A DNA stretch of 64,000 nucleotides from Rhodanobacter sp. Lineage in GTDB: Bacteria > Pseudomonadota > Gammaproteobacteria > Xanthomonadales > Rhodanobacteraceae. The stretch lies in contig AP031382.1 in assembly GCA_040371205.1 (NCBI GenBank), positions 744,001 to 808,000 on the forward strand. Direction: 5' to 3'. Below, in pieces: positions 59,457-64,000 of this stretch. The translations under genes and the position numbers were made by a program. A model generated the notes under the pieces. That model saw nothing but the letters and a program-made list of their open reading frames with translations. It was not told the origin of the DNA and searched no databases. Position 1 is the stretch's first letter. Every line of letters starts with the position of its first letter.

Positions 59457-62400
59457 ATGCTTGCTCGACTGATCGGATGGCTGGGCTTCGCACTGCTGCT
59501 GGCGGCGCCGGCGTTGGCGCAGGACGTGCCGCCGCCGCTGCACGACTGGCAGGACTGGGTGCTGCACGACGTGCCGCAGCATGCCTGCCCGTTCCTCGCC
59601 AACCGGATGCCCGGTGCGGACAGCTACCGGTGCGCCTGGCCCGGCCGCCTTGCGCTGGACGCCGGCAAGGACGGCGCGAGCTTCAGCCTGGCCGTGCACG
59701 TGGATGCGCCCAGCTGGGTCGCGCTGCCGGGCGGCGAGCGCGCCTGGCCGCAATCGGTGACCTCGAACAACCAGCCGACGGTGGTGCTGCAGCACGACGG
59801 CCAGCCGATGCTGCGGCTGGCGCCCGGCGACTACCAGTTGCATGGCACGCTGCCGTGGCCGGAACGCCCCGCGCGGCTGCGCGTGCCGGCGGCCATCGGC
59901 CTGGTCGCATTGAGCGTGGACGGCGCCGCGGTGTCGCGCATCGAGCGCAACGGCGACGAACTCACGCTGGGCGAGGCGCCCGCCGCGCAACGGGCCGCCG
60001 ACGCCTTGTCGCTGCGCGTCTACCGCGAACTCGACGACGGCTTGCCCGCGATGCTGCTGACGCAATTGCAGCTCGACGTGGCCGGCAGCGCCCGCGAAGT
60101 CGTGCTGGGCCTGGCCTTGCCCGCCGGCTTCGTTGCCACCGCGCTCGATGGCGACCTGCCGGCAAAGCTCGAAAGCGACGGCCGCCTGCGCGTGCAGTTG
60201 CGGCCGGGGCACTGGGTGCTGAGCCTGAGCGCACGCGCCACCGCGCCGCTGGAAAAGATCGCGCTGAAGCTGCCCGCTGCGCCGTGGCCGCGGCAGGAGA
60301 CATGGAGTTATCGCGACGATCCCGCGCTGCGCGGCAGCCGCGCGGAAGGGCAGGGCATCGACGCCGCGCAGGCCGGCGTGCCGGACAACTGGAGCGACCT
60401 GCCCGCCTTCGCGCTGGACGACCATGCCGGCTTGACCGTCGTTGCCGGCACGCGCGGCGACGAGGGCGGCAAGGGCGACCAGATCCGCCTGCAACGCGAG
60501 CTGTGGCTGGACTTCGACGGCAGCGGCCTGCGCGCCGCCGACCACCTCACCGGCGAACTGCGCCACCACCAGCGGCTGGACGTGACCGAGCCCTGGCAAC
60601 TGCAGCGGGCCAGCGAAGACGGCGCGCCGCTGCTGGTCAGCAAGGGCAGCGACGGTCGCAGCGGCGTCGAGCTGCGCACGCGGCAGCTCGATCTCGACGC
60701 CGGCTTGCGCCTGCCCACGCACGCCGGCGCAATCCCCAGTTCCGGCTGGCAACTGCCGCTGGAAGGCATCAGCGCCGATCTGCATCTGCCTTATGGCTAC
60801 CGCCTGATCGCGGCGCCCGGCGCCGACCGCGCACCGGATACCTGGGTGGCGCAATGGAGCCTGCTCGACCTGTTCGTGCTCGCGTTGGTCGCCTTGCTGG
60901 CCGGCCGCCTGCTTGGCTGGCGCTGGGCCGTGCTGGCGGCGGCGTATCTCGCGCTGGGCCGCCATGAAGCGGGCGCGCCGCTGTGGACGTTGGCGCTGGT
61001 GCTGCTGCTTGCATTGCTGCTGCGCGCCCTGCCGGAAGGGCGCTTGCGCGCCGCGGTACGCGCTGCCGCCGGCGCGGTGTTCGCGCTGGCCGTGCTGTGG
61101 AGCCTGCCGTTCGCCGCGCAGGAGTTGCAGTACGCCCTGCATCCGCAGCTGGAGGGCAATGCCTTCGCGCAGGTGGAATACATCCAGCCGCCGGAGAGAA
61201 AGGCTCTGCGGAACGGGCCGCTGCCGGAGCAAGAGGCTGTAGCCAATATGCCGCCCCCGCCAGCGCCAGCGCCCCCTGCGCCGCCTTCGGACATCCGGCA
61301 GCTCGCCGAATCCGCGGCTCCGACAGCGCCGCCACCTCGCATGAGCGCCGAGGCGACCGTGCTTTCGTCCGTTGCCGTGACCGGATCGTCCATGCAGAGT
61401 CCAGGCTTCAACGACTTCGACAGCCGCAGCACGATCCAGGCCGGCGCGGGCACGCCGAGCTGGGACCAGGGCAACGACTACCAGCTCGGCTGGTCCGGCC
61501 CGGTGAGTGCGGAACAGACCACGCGCCTGCTGATCGCGCCGCGCTGGCTGGTGCGCCTGCTGCGCGTGGCGATGATCGCCCTGCTGGCGGCGTTGCTCGC
61601 CAGGCTGTTCGCCAGCCTGCGGCCATGGCGTCTCCCGTCGCCTGCGGCGCGCGGCGCCAACGTGGCCGGTGCGCTGCTGCTCGCCGCCGCGCTGCTGCCT
61701 TCGATCTCGCATGCCCAGAGCCTGCCCAGCCAGCAGTTGCTGGGCCAATTGAAGGAGCGCCTCACCGAAGCGCCCAAATGCGCGCCCGGATGTGCCAGCG
61801 TGGCGCAGGCCCAGTTGCAGGCTGGCGGCGACACGCTGCAACTGGCGCTGGAAGTGGATGCCGGCGCCATCGTGGCCTTGCCGCTGCCGCAGCCCGATGC
61901 CGCGCTGCAACTGCTCGACGCCAACGTGGACGGCCATCCCGCCGCGCTGACCCGCGACGCCGACGGCGCCGCGCTGCTGCGCCTCGACCGCGGCGTACAC
62001 CGGGTTGCGCTGAGCTATCGCATCGGCGCGGTGGACAGCGCGAGCCTGCGCTTCGCCCTGCGCCCGCAGCTCGTCGCATTCAACGGACAGGGCTGGTCGC
62101 TGGATGGCGTGGACGGCGGGCGCATGCTGGGCGACAGCCTCGCGCTGCAGCGCGTGCGCGTTGCCGATGGCGGCGGCGTGGCCGCGCCCGCGCAGGACTT
62201 CCCGCCCTACGTGCGGCTGACCCGCCGCCTGCTGCTGGGCGTGGACTGGCAGGTGCAGAACACGGTCGAGCGCATCGCGCCGGCCAACGGCGGCTTCAGC
62301 CTCAGCCTGCCATTGCTGCCCGGCGAGCATCCGCAGGGCGACGGCGCGCTGGTGAAGAACGGCCGCATCGACATCACCTTCAACGCAGGCGTCGACCAGG

Positions 62401-63581
62401 TGCGCTGGACGAGTCGGCTGGACCACGCCGCCAGACTCGCGCTCACGGCACCGGCGCTGGGCGAGCGCGCGGAAGTGTGGGAAGTGTTCGCCGCGCCGAT
62501 GTGGCACGTCGATGCGCAAGGCGTGCCGACCAGCGCCAGCGACAACGGCCTGCGCTTCCAACCGCTGCCTGGCGAAACCCTTACGCTCGGCTTCAGCCAG
62601 CCGGCCGCGGTCGACGGCGGCAGCCTCGCCTTCGACAGTGTGTCCGTGCAGAGCAGCGTGGGCGAGCGCAGTACCGAGACCACGCTCGCGCTCAGTGCGC
62701 GCAGCACGCGCGGCGGCGAACACGCGATCGCGTTGCCGGCCGGCACGGAGCTGCTGGAGGCGAGCCGCGACGGCGAGCCGGTGAACCTTGCGGTGCGCAA
62801 CGGCAAGCTCGGCCTGCCGCTGCTGCCCGGCACGCACGACTACCGCGTGCGGTTGCGCGAGCCGCATGGAGTGGCGCTGCGCGCTACCACGCCGTCGTTC
62901 GCGCTGGATGCGCCGGCGGCGAACATCCGCAGCGAACTCGACCTGCCGCAGGATCGCTGGGTGCTGTGGACGTGGGGGCCGACCACCGGCCCGGCGGTGC
63001 TGTACTGGTCGCAACTGGCGGTGCTGTTGCTGGTCGCGTGGCTGCTCGGCCGCTACGCGCCGTCGCCGCTGCGTTTCCGCCACTGGCTGCTGCTGGGGCT
63101 GGGCTTCTCCGCCTTCGCCTGGGGCGCGTTCGCGCTGGTGGCGGCGTGGCTGATCCTCACCGGCGTGCGCGCGCGCTGGACGCCGGCGGAAGCGTTGCCG
63201 GCGGTGCGGTTCAATCTTGCACAGGCCGGCCTGGCCGTACTCACCGCGTTCGCGCTGCTCGCGCTGGTGGCGGCGGTACCCAAGGGGCTGCTCGGCGTGC
63301 CCGACATGCACGTGGCCGGCAACGGTTCCGGCGCGTGGCAGCTGCGCTGGTTCGCCGACCAGAGCAACGGCGTCTTGCCTGTCGGCGGTGCAATCAGCGT
63401 ATCGCTGTGGTTCTACAAGCTGGCGATGCTGGCCTGGGCGCTCTGGCTGGCCTTCGCGCTGATCGGGTGGCTGCAGTGGGCCTTCGCCGCATGGACGCAT
63501 GGCGGCCACTGGCGCCGCCGCGAAGCGAAGAAGGAGCCGCCTTCGCTGCCGCCGCCGCCGGAGGAGCCGTCGCGTGGCTGA
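59457..63581 (+). CDS. Very large membrane protein of unknown function
   Basis: Encodes 1374 aa. A signal peptide, [23 protein letters not shown], leads into ~440 residues of beta-rich periplasmic sequence ([25 protein letters not shown]). Then come several transmembrane segments (about 470-560), a Pro-rich loop, another helix, and an internal signal-peptide-like segment, [17 protein letters not shown], near residue 750. A second ~430-residue domain ([32 protein letters not shown]) follows, then four or so C-terminal helices ([18 protein letters not shown]). This looks like two exported modules fused in one chain. No known family could be named. It overlaps prmC by 8 bases; proteins of this sort are seen in Xanthomonadales. 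Role inferred only as envelope-related. Confidence 0.75.
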   Translation: MLARLIGWLGFALLLAAPALAQDVPPPLHDWQDWVLHDVPQHACPFLANRMPGADSYRCAWPGRLALDAGKDGASFSLAVHVDAPSWVALPGGERAWPQSVTSNNQPTVVLQHDGQPMLRLAPGDYQLHGTLPWPERPARLRVPAAIGLVALSVDGAAVSRIERNGDELTLGEAPAAQRAADALSLRVYRELDDGLPAMLLTQLQLDVAGSAREVVLGLALPAGFVATALDGDLPAKLESDGRLRVQLRPGHWVLSLSARATAPLEKIALKLPAAPWPRQETWSYRDDPALRGSRAEGQGIDAAQAGVPDNWSDLPAFALDDHAGLTVVAGTRGDEGGKGDQIRLQRELWLDFDGSGLRAADHLTGELRHHQRLDVTEPWQLQRASEDGAPLLVSKGSDGRSGVELRTRQLDLDAGLRLPTHAGAIPSSGWQLPLEGISADLHLPYGYRLIAAPGADRAPDTWVAQWSLLDLFVLALVALLAGRLLGWRWAVLAAAYLALGRHEAGAPLWTLALVLLLALLLRALPEGRLRAAVRAAAGAVFALAVLWSLPFAAQELQYALHPQLEGNAFAQVEYIQPPERKALRNGPLPEQEAVANMPPPPAPAPPAPPSDIRQLAESAAPTAPPPRMSAEATVLSSVAVTGSSMQSPGFNDFDSRSTIQAGAGTPSWDQGNDYQLGWSGPVSAEQTTRLLIAPRWLVRLLRVAMIALLAALLARLFASLRPWRLPSPAARGANVAGALLLAAALLPSISHAQSLPSQQLLGQLKERLTEAPKCAPGCASVAQAQLQAGGDTLQLALEVDAGAIVALPLPQPDAALQLLDANVDGHPAALTRDADGAALLRLDRGVHRVALSYRIGAVDSASLRFALRPQLVAFNGQGWSLDGVDGGRMLGDSLALQRVRVADGGGVAAPAQDFPPYVRLTRRLLLGVDWQVQNTVERIAPANGGFSLSLPLLPGEHPQGDGALVKNGRIDITFNAGVDQVRWTSRLDHAARLALTAPALGERAEVWEVFAAPMWHVDAQGVPTSASDNGLRFQPLPGETLTLGFSQPAAVDGGSLAFDSVSVQSSVGERSTETTLALSARSTRGGEHAIALPAGTELLEASRDGEPVNLAVRNGKLGLPLLPGTHDYRVRLREPHGVALRATTPSFALDAPAANIRSELDLPQDRWVLWTWGPTTGPAVLYWSQLAVLLLVAWLLGRYAPSPLRFRHWLLLGLGFSAFAWGAFALVAAWLILTGVRARWTPAEALPAVRFNLAQAGLAVLTAFALLALVAAVPKGLLGVPDMHVAGNGSGAWQLRWFADQSNGVLPVGGAISVSLWFYKLAMLAWALWLAFALIGWLQWAFAAWTHGGHWRRREAKKEPPSLPPPPEEPSRG

Positions 63582-64000
63582 CGTGCGCACGGCGCTGGCT
63601 GCAGCCACGGCTCGCCTGGGCGCACGCGTCGATGCCGAGGCGTTGCTGCTGCACGTGCTCGGCCAGTCGCGCAGCTGGTTGTTCGCGCATGCGGACGATG
63701 CGCTGGATTTGGACGTCCAGACGGCTTTCGAAGCGTTGGTGGAGCGGCGCGCGGCGGGCGAGCCGGTGGCCTACCTCACCGGCCGGCGCGGCTTCTGGAC
63801 GCTGGAGCTGGAAGTGACGCCGGCCACCTTGATCCCGCGCGCGGAGACCGAGCTGCTGGTGGAACTGGCGCTGGAACGCCTGCCGCGCGACGCGGCCAGC
63901 CGCGTGGCCGATCTGGGAACCGGCAGCGGCGCGATCGCCCTCGCCATTGCCTGCGAACGCCCGCAGGCGCATGTCGTCGCCAGCGACGCGAGTGCCGAGG
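63574..64000 (+). CDS. prmC: Peptide chain release factor N5-glutamine methyltransferase PrmC (HemK), partial
   Basis: The frame is open from a GTG at 63574 to the window edge (142 codons), with a GGAGGAG ribosome-binding site 8 bases upstream. The N-terminal helical domain ([75 protein letters not shown]) is followed by the SAM-binding motif [14 protein letters not shown]. The PrmC catalytic NPPY motif lies beyond the window. It methylates the GGQ glutamine of RF1/RF2. Its start overlaps the stop of the large membrane protein. Confidence 0.95.
   Translation, partial: MADVRTALAAATARLGARVDAEALLLHVLGQSRSWLFAHADDALDLDVQTAFEALVERRAAGEPVAYLTGRRGFWTLELEVTPATLIPRAETELLVELALERLPRDAASRVADLGTGSGAIALAIACERPQAHVVASDASAE

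Noticed and set aside
58377-63608. 1743-codon minus-strand open frame opposite the large membrane protein
   Set aside because: Composition (R, Q, H, A, G) is that of an antisense shadow. The plus frame has a signal peptide, membrane helices and RBS.

Overview
The window is high-GC (mid to high 60s percent by eye), densely coded bacterial chromosome. Gene content and order (pilS-sucC-sucD-nadE, bamD | rluD-pgeF-clpB, fmdB...aspS, yebC-ruvCA-kup-ruvB, ybgC-tolQRAB-pal-cpoB-queE-queC-tRNA-Lys) are typical of Gammaproteobacteria of the order Xanthomonadales (Lysobacterales), most likely family Rhodanobacteraceae (Dyella/Rhodanobacter/Frateuria-like). This placement rests on recognised proteins and synteny, not on a database search.

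Layout. 1-3.3 kb: a GH65 disaccharide phosphorylase (cut by the window edge) divergent from a LacI-family regulator, with two abutting LacI-type operators between them. 3.3-9.2 kb: a PilS-type sensor kinase without a PilR partner, then sucCD (succinyl-CoA synthetase) and nadE. 9.3-14.7 kb: bamD divergent from rluD-pgeF-clpB. 14.8-17.3 kb: a TonB-dependent receptor. 17.6-24.5 kb: fmdB, a PAS-rich sensor kinase translationally coupled to a REC-PAS-GGDEF-EAL response regulator, aspS and a small alpha/beta hydrolase. 24.6-36.5 kb: yebC, Holliday-junction genes ruvC, ruvA and ruvB with the potassium transporter kup embedded, then the Tol-Pal envelope operon, cpoB and the queuosine genes queE/queC, ending at tRNA-Lys(TTT). 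As given, pal is broken by an apparent one-base deletion in a C tract.

36.6-47.5 kb is the accessory-looking part. It holds a secreted protein with one haem-c motif, a small DUF6916-like protein, a GNAT acetyltransferase, three paralogous phage-tail-collar (MdpB-like) proteins in one operon, and a 2005-residue fn3-repeat autotransporter containing a 519-bp near-identical tandem repeat. The block sits directly downstream of a tRNA gene, but I see no integrase and no duplicated att site.

47.7-64 kb: a YncE-like beta-propeller, a VTT/TVP38-type membrane protein overlapping a nucleoside deaminase, glnS, a MASE2-GGDEF diguanylate cyclase, a DUF2007 protein with apt, a small membrane protein, OxyR divergent from a secreted M1 aminopeptidase, two uncharacterised genes (a V4R-like protein and a 1374-residue membrane protein), and the start of prmC, cut by the window edge.

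Most of the window is conserved housekeeping. The least explained parts are the collar-protein/GNAT/DUF6916 cluster with its repeat autotransporter, the haem-motif protein, the two-component c-di-GMP module placed upstream of aspS, and the very large membrane protein before prmC.
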